DNA of 64,000 nt. Origin: Sphaerisporangium sp040685555. GTDB taxonomy: Bacteria; Actinomycetota; Actinomycetes; Streptosporangiales; Streptosporangiaceae. The stretch lies in contig NZ_JBFBIK010000008.1 of the NCBI RefSeq assembly GCF_040685555.1, positions 56,567-120,566 of the forward strand. The letters are read 5' to 3'. Under the pieces are notes generated by a model, which ran no database searches, was not told where the DNA came from, and saw nothing but the letters and a program-made list of their open reading frames with translations. A program made the position numbers and the translations under genes. How positions within the stretch are numbered: the stretch's first letter is position 1; each line of letters starts with the position of its first letter. Positions 24,167-31,980 of the stretch are shown here, piece by piece.

Positions 24167-24379
24167 TCAGACGGGACGGTCGGTCTTCACATGGGTGAGG
24201 AAAGTGGTCCACTCCTCGGGGGTGACGACGAGGGCCGGACCGTTGCGGTCCTTGCTGTCACGTACGGCCCGGCGTCCGCCGTGCAGGTGGGCGACCTCGA
24301 CGCAGTTGCTTCCATCGCTTCCCGAATGAGCCGACTTGCGCCACCGGGCCTCGGCGAGTTCCTGGGTCACGTTGTCCAT
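24167..24379 (-). CDS. DUF397 protein
   Basis: 70 residues from ATG 24379 (ATG 24391 is an alternative). The complete family pattern is ELAEARWRKSAHSG, then GSNCVEVAHLHGGRRAVRDS and EEWTTFLTHVKTDRPV. DUF397 proteins accompany XRE/DUF5753 regulators in actinomycetes and act as small partners in regulation. This one is the second of a tandem pair below the XRE-like gene at 24666. It is close in sequence to the broken copy at 18323-18457. Confidence 0.88.
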   Translation of the reverse strand: MDNVTQELAEARWRKSAHSGSDGSNCVEVAHLHGGRRAVRDSKDRNGPALVVTPEEWTTFLTHVKTDRPV

Positions 24380-24465
24380 CTCCGTCCGCATCGTCTCCGT
24401 GACGGGAAGCCCTCCGGGAATGTGTGTTCGGAGGACTTCGGTGAAGCGGTTAGGGGATGCCGGGG

Positions 24466-24678
24466 TCAGGCGGAGTGGTCGGCCTTGAGGTGGGCCAGGA
24501 AGGTGGCCCACTCCACTGAGCTGAAGACAAGCGCGGGACGACCGCGATCCTTGCTGTCACGCACACCCCGCCACCCACCGGACAGGCGGGCGATCTCGAC
24601 ACAGTTGCTTCCGTCGTCGCCGGAAAAAGTCGACTTGCGCCACTCGGCGCCTCGAAGTTCCTCAGTCACGTCGTCCAT
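24466..24678 (-). CDS. DUF397 protein
   Basis: 70 residues, the same length as its tandem paralogue. MDDVTEELRGAEWRKSTFSG, then GSNCVEIARLSGGWRGVRDS and EWATFLAHLKADHSA show all the family blocks. Its start lies inside the 3' end of the XRE-like gene (13-base overlap), so the two are cotranslated. In intact cassettes the XRE protein and DUF397 protein form a regulatory pair. Confidence 0.9.
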   Translation of the reverse strand: MDDVTEELRGAEWRKSTFSGDDGSNCVEIARLSGGWRGVRDSKDRGRPALVFSSVEWATFLAHLKADHSA

Positions 24679-25136
24679 CTCCGCATCGTCTTCTTGATCA
24701 TGCTAAGTGATTCAGAACGTGGTAGGGCGTCCACTCGGATCACGTCGTACCTGAGTGCTAGACCTTTCACTTCATCCGACCGCTCGCTCACTCGGTCTTC
24801 CGTGCTCTGAGACTCAATGTAGGCCGCAGGAGGCGCTCCCTTGGGCATGTCCGCGACGACGAAACCACCCATCAACCCAACCACGCTACATGCGCTGTAC
24901 GGAAGCACCTGAAGGGATATACGAGGGTTTTCGCCGATATGCAGAAGGTGCTCGAACTGGCCCTTCATCACCTCCGACCCAGCGATGGGACGGTGGAGGA
25001 CGCTCTCGTCCAGGATGTGGATCGCATCACAGAGTTTCCGCTGTGAGAAACCTGCGGAAAGTCGGAATTTACGTAGTTCTGTCCCGAACTGAATACGCGG
25101 GGATATGGACGGATCCGACTCCAGGGTAACGGTCAC
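24666..25136 (-). CDS. XRE-family regulator with DUF5753, internally deleted
   Basis: 156 residues from GTG 25136, where the family is normally about 270-290. The N-terminus has the first helices of the HTH (QFGTELRKFRLSAGFSQRKLCDAI). The sequence then jumps directly to the late part of DUF5753 (ESVLHRPIAGSEVMKGQFEHLL, ISLQVLPYSACSVVGLMGGFVV), ending TMRRWTT. About 125 residues are missing, namely the rest of the HTH and the front of DUF5753, with the frame preserved. DNA binding should be lost or altered. It is followed by two DUF397 genes and is divergent from the ATP-binding protein, the standard layout of this cassette. Confidence 0.8.
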   Translation of the reverse strand: MTVTLESDPSISPRIQFGTELRKFRLSAGFSQRKLCDAIHILDESVLHRPIAGSEVMKGQFEHLLHIGENPRISLQVLPYSACSVVGLMGGFVVADMPKGAPPAAYIESQSTEDRVSERSDEVKGLALRYDVIRVDALPRSESLSMIKKTMRRWTT

Positions 25137-25372
25137 CTCCGGGCTCCTCTCGTGCCGCCTGATACCACGTCACGGCCATCATGCTGGGCATTCACAAAGC
25201 CGGTCGAGAGGGTTCACGCGATTGTGAACACATTGCGAACACGAATAAACCTTTCACTCCCCCGATTGTTTGCGACCGTATGAGGGCCGCGCTCAACGTC
25301 ACGGCGGCGCCTCGGTCAACGGGCCGGGGCGAAACAGGAATTCAACCGGAACCGACCGGGAAAGGCATACCA

Positions 25373-26002
25373 ATGGCGCCGGATACGCTCAGAGAGCTCT
25401 GCCTGCCCAGCAACCCCGAATCCGCGTCGCGCGCCCGTGCCGAGGTCCGCGACTGGCTCGGGACGGAGCATCCGGCGTACGAGTCCGTACGGCTGGCCGT
25501 CTCCGAGCTGGTGACCAACGCCCTCAGGCACGCCCGGCACCAGGTCGCAGGGGCCCACGGGCGCGCGGTGTCCAAGCCACTCGTCCTGCGGTTGTCGGCG
25601 TACGACGACCGTCTACGCGTCGAGGTCCGGGACACGGGCTTGGCAACCGAAAGCCCACGCGTTCAAAGCGAATCGGCAGCCGAGCGCGTGCGTACGGCCC
25701 TCACCGCCGAACCCACAGAACGCACAGCCAAGGCCCCGCTCGCCTCTACCGAACGCGCGGCCGGAAGCGCTCGCGTCCGTACGGAGCCGGGGTTTCTGCT
25801 TGCGGAGGGTGGGCGAGGGCTTGCCATTGTCGACATGCTCTCGGGTGGGCGGTGGGACTTCTGTTCCAACCCCGAGGGGTCGGGATGGACCGTTTGGTGC
25901 GAGATCCCAGCCAGCCCGCCGCTCAACGGTGAGCCCCTGCTCGACGCGTCCGCTATGCCGTGCCTGGACGGGCCGCTTTCTGAAACGTCCGGAAATCGCT
26001 GA
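25373..26002 (+). CDS. ATP-binding (HATPase_c, RsbW-like) regulatory protein
   Basis: 209 residues from ATG 25373 after GGGAAAGG. The GHKL ATPase is shown by the N box AVSELVTNALRHAR (about residue 45), the G1-type VEVRDTG and the G2-type GGRGLAIVDMLSGGRWDF. These proteins act as anti-sigma-factor-like serine kinases. Between VRDTG and GGRGL lies a ~50-residue low-complexity insert rich in A/E/R/S/T that is not part of the fold and contains a repeated CGTACG..-type motif. It is divergent from the XRE/DUF397 cluster. Confidence 0.85.
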   Translation: MAPDTLRELCLPSNPESASRARAEVRDWLGTEHPAYESVRLAVSELVTNALRHARHQVAGAHGRAVSKPLVLRLSAYDDRLRVEVRDTGLATESPRVQSESAAERVRTALTAEPTERTAKAPLASTERAAGSARVRTEPGFLLAEGGRGLAIVDMLSGGRWDFCSNPEGSGWTVWCEIPASPPLNGEPLLDASAMPCLDGPLSETSGNR

Positions 26003-26028
26003 CTTCGCGACCCGCCGTACGGCCAGAC

Positions 26029-26487
26029 CTAGCTCTCGGTCAGAACGAGCATGATGTGCTCGTCCTCTCCGTGTTCGATCGTGCCGGTGCGCTGGAAACC
26101 GCATTTCTCCAGCAGCCGCACCGAGCCGGTGTTACCGACGTAGGGATCGGCGTAGAGCGGGCGGGTCTTCTCCTCCTTTAGGAAGAGCATCATCGCCGTG
26201 CTGCCGATGCCCCGGCCCCAGAACGCGCGGCCGTACCAGTAGCCGGTGAAGCGCCGCTCCTGCTCCCACCAGGACGCGATGTTGCCGGCGAGCTCGCCGT
26301 TGACGATGACCGCCCGCACCAGTCCCGTGGGATTGCCGAGGATCCTCGTGGTCCAGTGGGTCATGAAGGCTTCTCGCTCCCGGGGAGGGAACTTGGACCG
26401 CCGCACGGCCTCCGGGTCGTGCTCCTGCTCCAGGAACACTTCCAGGTCGGCTTCGTCGACGGCCCTCAGCCGCACATCGTCAGTCAT
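26029..26487 (-). CDS. GNAT-family N-acetyltransferase (RimJ/RimL-like)
   Basis: 152 residues from ATG 26487 (GTG 26505 is an alternative adding six residues). The Acetyltransf_3 pattern is VRLRAVDEADLEVFLEQEHD, then YWYGRAFWGRGIGSTAMMLFL, which holds the acetyl-CoA pyrophosphate loop (R/Q-G-x-G-x type, here GRGIGS), then VGNTGSVRLLEKCGFQRTGTI. It acetylates an amine of an unknown small molecule or protein. It stands alone, between the ATP-binding gene and cysN. Confidence 0.87.
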   Translation of the reverse strand: MTDDVRLRAVDEADLEVFLEQEHDPEAVRRSKFPPREREAFMTHWTTRILGNPTGLVRAVIVNGELAGNIASWWEQERRFTGYWYGRAFWGRGIGSTAMMLFLKEEKTRPLYADPYVGNTGSVRLLEKCGFQRTGTIEHGEDEHIMLVLTES

Positions 26488-26560
26488 GCCGAGCGAGTCT
26501 GCCACCCGCCACCGACAGTCCTCAGCGGGCTTAGACGACCATGCCCGGCACCGGCGGTTC

Positions 26561-27823
26561 TCAGCGGGCGTCGACGATCATGCCGGCGCCGACGGTGCCG
26601 TTCGTGGTCTCGTCGATCAGGATGAAACCGCCGGTGAGGCGGTTCCTTGAGTAGTCGTCGACGAACAGGGGCTGGGTGACCCGCAGCGACACCCGGCCGA
26701 TCTCGTTCAGCCCGAGGGATGTGGCCGCCTCGTCCCGGTGCAGGGTGTTCACGTCGAGCCGGTAGTGCAGATCGCGCACCAGCGCGCGAGCCGTACGCGT
26801 GGTGTGCTTGATGACCAGCTTGGAACGCGGGCCCAGCTTGAGGCCGTCCGTCATCCAGCAGACCATCGCCTGGAGGTCCTGGGCGACCTGCGGCCTGTTG
26901 TTGGGGCGGCAGATCATGTCGCCGCGCGAGATGTCGATGTCGTCCTCCAGGCGGAGGGTGACGGACATCGGCGCGAAGGCCTCCTCGACGGGCCCGTCGA
27001 AGGTGTCGATCGCGGCCACGCGCGTCGACAGGCCGGACGGCAGGTGCATCACCTCGTCACCGGGTTTGATCACGCCCCCCGCGACCTGGCCGGCGTACCC
27101 ACGGTAGTCGTGGAAGGCCGGGTCGGTGGCCCGCTGGGGACGGATGACGTACTGCACGGGGAAGCGCACGTCGACGAGGTTGCGGTCGGAGGCGATGTGG
27201 AGGTTCTCCAGGTGGTGCAGCAGCGACGTGCCCTGGTACCACGGCATGTTCTCCGAGCGGGACACCACGTTGTCGCCGTGCAGCGCCGAGATCGGGATGA
27301 AGGTCAGGTCGGAGACGTTCAGCTTGGCCGCGAACGCCGTGAACTCCTCGCGGATCTCCTCGAAGCGATCCTTGGAGTAGTCCACCAGGTCCATCTTGTT
27401 GACCGCGAGCACCAGGTGAGGCACCCGCAGCAGCGTGGTGAGGAAGGCGTGGCGGCGGGACTGCTCGACCACGCCCTTGCGCGCGTCGATCAGCACGACC
27501 GCGAGATCGGCCGTGGAGGCGCCGGTGACCATGTTCCGGGTGTACTGGATGTGGCCCGGGGTGTCGGCGATGATGAACTTCCGCTTCGGCGTGGCGAAGT
27601 AGCGGTAGGCCACGTCGATCGTGATGCCCTGCTCGCGCTCGGCCCGCAGGCCGTCGGTGAGCAGCGACAGGTCGGTGTACTCGGTGCCGCGGTCACGGCT
27701 GGTGCGCTCGACGGCCTCCAACTGGTCCTCGAAGATCGCCTTGGAGTCGAAGAGCAGGCGTCCGATGAGGGTCGACTTGCCGTCGTCGACCGAACCCGCC
27801 GTGGCGAAACGCAGGATGTCCAT
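26561..27823 (-). CDS. cysN: Sulfate adenylyltransferase large subunit (GTPase)
   Basis: 420 residues. GTP-binding motifs are complete: G1 GSVDDGKSTLIGRLL at the N-terminus, G2/G3 QGITIDVAYR and IADTPGHIQY, and G4 AVNKMDLVDY. EF-Tu-like domains 2 and 3 follow. With CysD it makes APS from sulfate and ATP, driven by GTP hydrolysis. There is no C-terminal APS kinase fusion; that activity is supplied by cysC at 1843. It is the last gene of the glycosylphosphotransferase-cysQ-cysD-cysN operon, 73 bases after cysD. Confidence 0.96.
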   Translation of the reverse strand: MDILRFATAGSVDDGKSTLIGRLLFDSKAIFEDQLEAVERTSRDRGTEYTDLSLLTDGLRAEREQGITIDVAYRYFATPKRKFIIADTPGHIQYTRNMVTGASTADLAVVLIDARKGVVEQSRRHAFLTTLLRVPHLVLAVNKMDLVDYSKDRFEEIREEFTAFAAKLNVSDLTFIPISALHGDNVVSRSENMPWYQGTSLLHHLENLHIASDRNLVDVRFPVQYVIRPQRATDPAFHDYRGYAGQVAGGVIKPGDEVMHLPSGLSTRVAAIDTFDGPVEEAFAPMSVTLRLEDDIDISRGDMICRPNNRPQVAQDLQAMVCWMTDGLKLGPRSKLVIKHTTRTARALVRDLHYRLDVNTLHRDEAATSLGLNEIGRVSLRVTQPLFVDDYSRNRLTGGFILIDETTNGTVGAGMIVDAR

Positions 27824-27896
27824 CAGTACTGCTCTCCATCGGTTGTACGGCCGGCGCGGCGGGGGAACGGACCCGGGACGGAAACAAGAAGGGGCA

Positions 27897-28811
27897 TCAG
27901 AAGTAGCCCTCCTTCTTGCGGTCCTCCATGGCGGCCTCGGAGGCGCGGTCGTCGGCCCGCGTCGCGCCCCGCTCGGTGATGCGGGTGGCGGCGATCTCGG
28001 CGATGATCTCGTCCACCGTGGCGGCGTCGGACTGCACCGCGCCGGTGCACGTCATGTCGCCCACGGTGCGGTAGCGCACGACGGTCTCGAAGGTCGGCTC
28101 ATCCTCGTCGCGGTTGACGACGTCGGCGTCGGCGAGCAGCATGCCGTCGCGCTCGAACACCTTGCGGGTGTGCGCGAAGTAGATCGACGGGATCTCGATG
28201 TCCTCACGCCGGATGTAGTCCCAGATGTCCAGCTCGGTCCAGTTGGACAGGGGGAAGACGCGGATGTGCTCGCCCTTGCGGATGCGCGCGTTGTAGAGGT
28301 TCCACAGCTCGGGACGCTGGTTCTTCGGGTCCCACTGGCCGAAGTCGTCGCGGAAGGAGAACACGCGCTCCTTGGCGCGGGCCTTCTCCTCGTCGCGCCG
28401 CGCGCCGCCGAAGACGGCGTCGAACTCGTGCTCCTCGATCGCGTCGAGCAGGGTGGTGGTCTGGAGGCGGTTGCGGCTCGCGCGGCGGCCGGTCTCCTCG
28501 ACCACCCGGCCCGCGTCGATCGACGCCTGGACGGACGCGACGACGAGGCGGGCGTTCAGCTCGCCGGCACGCCGGTCACGGAACTCGATGACCTCGGAGA
28601 AGTTGTGCCCGGTGTCCACATGCATCAGCGGGAAGGGGATCGGCGCCGGCCAGAACGCCTTCTCGGCGATCCGCAGCATGACGATCGAGTCCTTGCCGCC
28701 GGAGAAGAGAAGACAGGGGCGCTCGAACTCGGCCGCGACCTCACGCATGATGTGAATGGCCTCGGCTTCGAGTACGTCAAGCTGCGACGTCGTGTAGTCG
28801 CTCTGAAGCAT
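27897..28811 (-). CDS. cysD: Sulfate adenylyltransferase small subunit (PAPS-reductase-like PP-loop)
   Basis: 304 residues from ATG 28811 with GGAGGAAG upstream. The PP-loop is PCLLFSGGKDSIVML. Further family motifs are LLHVDTGHNF-type (here LMHVDTGHNFSEVIEF), FGGARRDEEKARAKERVFSFRD and FPLSNWTELDIWDYI. It forms APS with CysN. It lies 25 bases after cysQ. No reductive assimilation genes (cysH, sirA) lie nearby, which fits use of the APS for sulfation rather than cysteine synthesis, although those genes may be elsewhere. Confidence 0.96.
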   Translation of the reverse strand: MLQSDYTTSQLDVLEAEAIHIMREVAAEFERPCLLFSGGKDSIVMLRIAEKAFWPAPIPFPLMHVDTGHNFSEVIEFRDRRAGELNARLVVASVQASIDAGRVVEETGRRASRNRLQTTTLLDAIEEHEFDAVFGGARRDEEKARAKERVFSFRDDFGQWDPKNQRPELWNLYNARIRKGEHIRVFPLSNWTELDIWDYIRREDIEIPSIYFAHTRKVFERDGMLLADADVVNRDEDEPTFETVVRYRTVGDMTCTGAVQSDAATVDEIIAEIAATRITERGATRADDRASEAAMEDRKKEGYF

Positions 28812-28836
28812 CTGCTCTTCCTCCGGGAGTCTTGCC

Positions 28837-29661
28837 CTAACGGTGCACGTCGCGGATGCCGGCGAGCAACGTTGGCGCCAGATCCGGTAGGGAGACCAGG
28901 ATATCCGGCAACGAGGGGTTGCCCTGGTTGTAGATCAGCGGGGAGCCGTCGATCCTGCTCGCGTGGGCTCCCGCCGCCTGGGCCACGGCCACGGGCGCGG
29001 CCGAGTCCCATTCGTACTGGCCTCCGGCGTGCACGTACGCCTCCACCTGCCCGGTGAGCACCGCCGCGATCTTCGCGCCCGCCGAGCCGATCGGCACGAG
29101 GTCGGCGCCGACGAGGTAGGCCAGCTTCCTGACGAACTCCGGCGGCCGGGTGCGGCTGACCGCGATGCGAACCCTGCCCTCACGGCCGCCGGACGGCGGC
29201 GCGGGCAGTGCGGGCGGCTGGACGGTGGAGAGCGTCACCCCCTGGGCGGGCAGCGCCACGGCCCCCGCGACGAGGTCTCCCCGCGCGGACGCGGCGGTAT
29301 CGCCACCGGACCCGGATGAACGGGGTGCGCGCTGCCACAGGGCCACGTGGACGGCCCAGTCGGCGCGCCCCTTGTCGCCGAACTCCCGCGTGCCGTCGAG
29401 CGGATCGATGATCCACACGCGGTCGGCGGACTGGCGGCGCGGGTCGAGCCGCTCCTCGCGGGTGCCCTCCTCGGAGAGCACGCAGTCGCTCGGCCGCAGG
29501 CGCGACAGCGACTCGGCCAGATAGGCGTGGGCCTCACGGTCACCCGCCTCGCGCAGCGCCACAGGATCGTCGAACCCCTGGCGGGAGCGCAGCGCGAGCA
29601 GCCTCTCACCCGCCTCGGCCGCGAGATCCCTGGCCAGCGCGTGGTCGTCGCGTATCGTCAC
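28837..29661 (-). CDS. cysQ: 3'(2'),5'-bisphosphate nucleotidase (inositol-monophosphatase family)
   Basis: 274 residues from GTG 29661, preceded by AGGAAGGG. Metal-binding motifs are CVLSEEG (about residue 65), WIIDPLDGTREFG and the C-terminal YEWDSAAPVAVAQAAGAH. It hydrolyses PAP, the by-product of sulfotransferases, to AMP and so relieves product inhibition. Inositol phosphatase is the alternative within the family. Placement directly ahead of cysDN and below a polysaccharide-initiating transferase favours the PAP role. Confidence 0.88.
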   Translation of the reverse strand: MTIRDDHALARDLAAEAGERLLALRSRQGFDDPVALREAGDREAHAYLAESLSRLRPSDCVLSEEGTREERLDPRRQSADRVWIIDPLDGTREFGDKGRADWAVHVALWQRAPRSSGSGGDTAASARGDLVAGAVALPAQGVTLSTVQPPALPAPPSGGREGRVRIAVSRTRPPEFVRKLAYLVGADLVPIGSAGAKIAAVLTGQVEAYVHAGGQYEWDSAAPVAVAQAAGAHASRIDGSPLIYNQGNPSLPDILVSLPDLAPTLLAGIRDVHR

Positions 29662-29702
29662 GTTGCCCTTCCTGATGCCGAACCCGAGTTCCCGCGGCCG
29701 GG

Positions 29703-31229
29703 TCAGTAAGCACCCGAGCCGCGTGCCACGGCGGACCAGGTCTTCCACAGGATCTGAAGATCCAGCATGAGAGACCAGTTCTCGACATAACGCAGGTCCA
29801 ACCGTACCGATTCCTCCCAGGAAAGATCGGATCTGCCGTTCACCTGCCACAGACCCGTCATGCCCGGCCTGACGACCAGCCGCCGCCTGACGTCGTCACC
29901 GTACCCGGCCACCTCGTCGGGAAGGGGGGGCCGGGGCCCGACCAGCGACATGTGGCCGAGCAGGACGTTGAGGAGCTGCGGCAGCTCGTCCAGCGAGTGG
30001 CGCCGCAGCCAGCCGCCCAGCGGGGTGATGCGGGGGTCGCCTCTGATCTTGAACAGCAGGCCGTCCCGGTCGCTGACGAGGTGGATCTTGTGGCGCTCGG
30101 CGTCGCGGCTCATCGTGCGCAGCTTCAGGATGGTGAACTCCACCCCGTCTCTGCCGACCCGGGTCTGCCGGAACAGCGCCGGCCCGGGGCTCGTGGCCCG
30201 TACGGCCAGCGCCAGCACGGTGAGGACGGGCGCGAGGACGGCGATCGCCACAGCCGCGACCACGCGGTCGAAAAGGTTCTTGAGCAACTGGCGGACCCCG
30301 GACAGCTCGGGATGCTCCACGTGCAGGAGCGGCAGCCCCGCCACCGGCCTGATCGTCGTGCGCGGCCCGGCGACCTCCATGAGCGCCGGGGCCACCACGA
30401 GGTCGGTGCGGGTCTTCTCCAGCCGCCAGGCGAGGCGGCGCAGGGCGGTGCCGTCGAGCTCCGGACAGGCGAGCACGGCCACGGTGTCGGCCGCGGCCTG
30501 GCAGACCACCAGGGGGATGTCGGAGAAGTCGCCCAGCGCGGGGACGCCCTGCACGTCCTCCATGACGTCCTCGCGGGGCAGGCACGCTCCCACGATCTCC
30601 ATGCCGTGGTACGGCTCGCGCCGGAACAGCCGGACCAGATCGCCGACGGACGCCCGGTGGCCCACCGCCACCACCCGCCGCATGCACTGCCCCCTGGCCC
30701 GCATCACGTGAAGCCTCCAGCGCAGCCCGTACCGGCAGGAGAGGGTGAGGACCGTCATCAGCGGGAGCGCCAGCACGACGTACCCTCGGGCGAGATCGGT
30801 CTTGGTCACATACGCCGTGATCGCCACTCCGGCGATGAGGAAGAACCCGCACTGGGTGATGCGCCGGAACTCCTCGGACCCGACCCCGATGAGCCGCGCC
30901 TCGTACGCCCGGTTGAGCCCCACCATGGCGACCCACAGCACCGGCAGGACCAGGCTGAGCAGGAGGTACGGGGCGACATACGGGGTGACCTCACCGAAGC
31001 GCACGACCAGGGCGGCTCCCCCGGCGAGCAGACCGCACCCGAGATCGGCGGCCATGGCCTGCAGGCGGTAGCGCCGGGCCCACCCTGGCAGGGACGGCCG
31101 TCCGGGTAAGGCGGTGGAGGCGGGAGCCGCAGGCGCCCTCTGGACGGTGACCGCCGACCGCTCGCCGTCCACCAGGCACCCTCCCGTAACCGATCGGACA
31201 CTGTCCGTGAGGGATGCTAGCGCCACCAT
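29703..31229 (-). CDS. Polyprenyl glycosylphosphotransferase initiating exopolysaccharide synthesis (WbaP/WcaJ-like)
   Basis: 508 residues. Several N-terminal membrane helices (about residues 55-175) are followed by a CoA-binding-like middle domain (MRRVVAVGHRASVGDLVRLF). A further helix near residue 320 leads into the C-terminal bacterial sugar transferase domain: FDRVVAAVAIAVLAPVLTVLAL, TILKLRTMSRDAE, LRRHSLDELPQLLNVLLG, MSLVGPRPPLPDEV and RPGMTGLWQVNGRSDLSWEE. It transfers a sugar-1-phosphate to undecaprenyl phosphate as the first membrane step. It leads the operon with cysQ, cysD and cysN (gaps of 41, 25 and 73 bases). No other initiating transferase lies in the window, so it is the natural partner of the Wzx/Wzy/Wzz genes at 4519-11866. 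Confidence 0.9.
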   Translation of the reverse strand: MVALASLTDSVRSVTGGCLVDGERSAVTVQRAPAAPASTALPGRPSLPGWARRYRLQAMAADLGCGLLAGGAALVVRFGEVTPYVAPYLLLSLVLPVLWVAMVGLNRAYEARLIGVGSEEFRRITQCGFFLIAGVAITAYVTKTDLARGYVVLALPLMTVLTLSCRYGLRWRLHVMRARGQCMRRVVAVGHRASVGDLVRLFRREPYHGMEIVGACLPREDVMEDVQGVPALGDFSDIPLVVCQAAADTVAVLACPELDGTALRRLAWRLEKTRTDLVVAPALMEVAGPRTTIRPVAGLPLLHVEHPELSGVRQLLKNLFDRVVAAVAIAVLAPVLTVLALAVRATSPGPALFRQTRVGRDGVEFTILKLRTMSRDAERHKIHLVSDRDGLLFKIRGDPRITPLGGWLRRHSLDELPQLLNVLLGHMSLVGPRPPLPDEVAGYGDDVRRRLVVRPGMTGLWQVNGRSDLSWEESVRLDLRYVENWSLMLDLQILWKTWSAVARGSGAY

Positions 31230-31272
31230 GAGAGAATCTTGGGGAAATCGAGAAACTCCGCGAAGCGCGGGC

Positions 31273-31869
31273 CTAGCGCGGCGGCTTCACCGGCTTCAGG
31301 TCGGAGGGGTGGAAGGTGTTCTGCGTGGCCTCAAGACCCGAGACGATCAGCGACTCGGCGACGTCGGCGGCGCGGTCGACCAGCAGCGGCAGCTCCTTGC
31401 GCTCGGCCGTGGCGAAGTCGCGCAGCACGAAGTCGGCCGCGTCCATGCGGCCGGGCGGGCGGCCGACGCCGAAGCGCACCCGCAGGTAGTCCTTGGTGGC
31501 CAGCGACTTGCTGATCGACCGCAGGCCGTTGTGCCCGTTGTCGCCCCCGCCGAGCTTGGCGCGCAGCGCCCCGTACGGGATGTCCAGCTCGTCGTGGACC
31601 ACGATGACGTTCGCCGGGGCGACCTTGTAGAAGTCGGCCAGCGCCTTGACGGGCCCGCCGGAGAGGTTCATGTACGACCGGGGCTTGGCCAGCACGGCGG
31701 GAGCGCCCACGAGGCGCCCTTCGAGGACCTCGGCGTGGGCCTTGTGCGCCTTGAACCGGCCGCCCACCCGGGCCGCGAGCTCGTCCAGCACCATGAACCC
31801 GGCGTTGTGCCGGTTACCGGCGTACTCCGGCCCGGGGTTGCCGAGCCCGACGATCAACCAGCGGTCCAC
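31273..31869 (-). CDS. pth: Peptidyl-tRNA hydrolase
   Basis: 198 residues from GTG 31869. WLIVGLGNPGPEYAGNRHNAGFMVLD contains the catalytic His-Asn region. KPRSYMNLSG, VVHDELDIPYGALR and GGGDNGHNGLRSI are the remaining family signatures. It releases stalled peptidyl-tRNA for recycling. It follows rplY on the same strand, the common actinobacterial order pth-rplY-prs-glmU. Confidence 0.97.
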   Translation of the reverse strand: MDRWLIVGLGNPGPEYAGNRHNAGFMVLDELAARVGGRFKAHKAHAEVLEGRLVGAPAVLAKPRSYMNLSGGPVKALADFYKVAPANVIVVHDELDIPYGALRAKLGGGDNGHNGLRSISKSLATKDYLRVRFGVGRPPGRMDAADFVLRDFATAERKELPLLVDRAADVAESLIVSGLEATQNTFHPSDLKPVKPPR

Positions 31870-31924
31870 GACAGACCTCTCCGTTCCACATTCAGCGCCT
31901 TCGAATGTCCTTCAGACCGAACAG

Positions 31925-31961
31925 GGCAGCCCGGTGACCGGTGACCGGCCTCCTGGCTGCC
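31925..31961 (-). terminator. Hairpin after rplY
   Basis: On the minus strand GGCAGCC...GGCTGCC (7-bp stem) encloses nested CCGGTCA/CACCGG elements, in the gap between the rplY stop and the pth start. There is no T-tract, so it may be an attenuating or processing hairpin rather than a full terminator. Confidence 0.4.
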
Positions 31962-31980
31962 CTGCCGACGATACGGGAAA

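Noticed and set aside
14570..26500. Integrative element boundaries (integrase, att sites, transposase) for the accessory island
   Set aside because: No integrase, relaxase or transposase was recognised and no tRNA gene borders the island; the tRNA-Gln is 9 kb away. The island is defined by gene content only.
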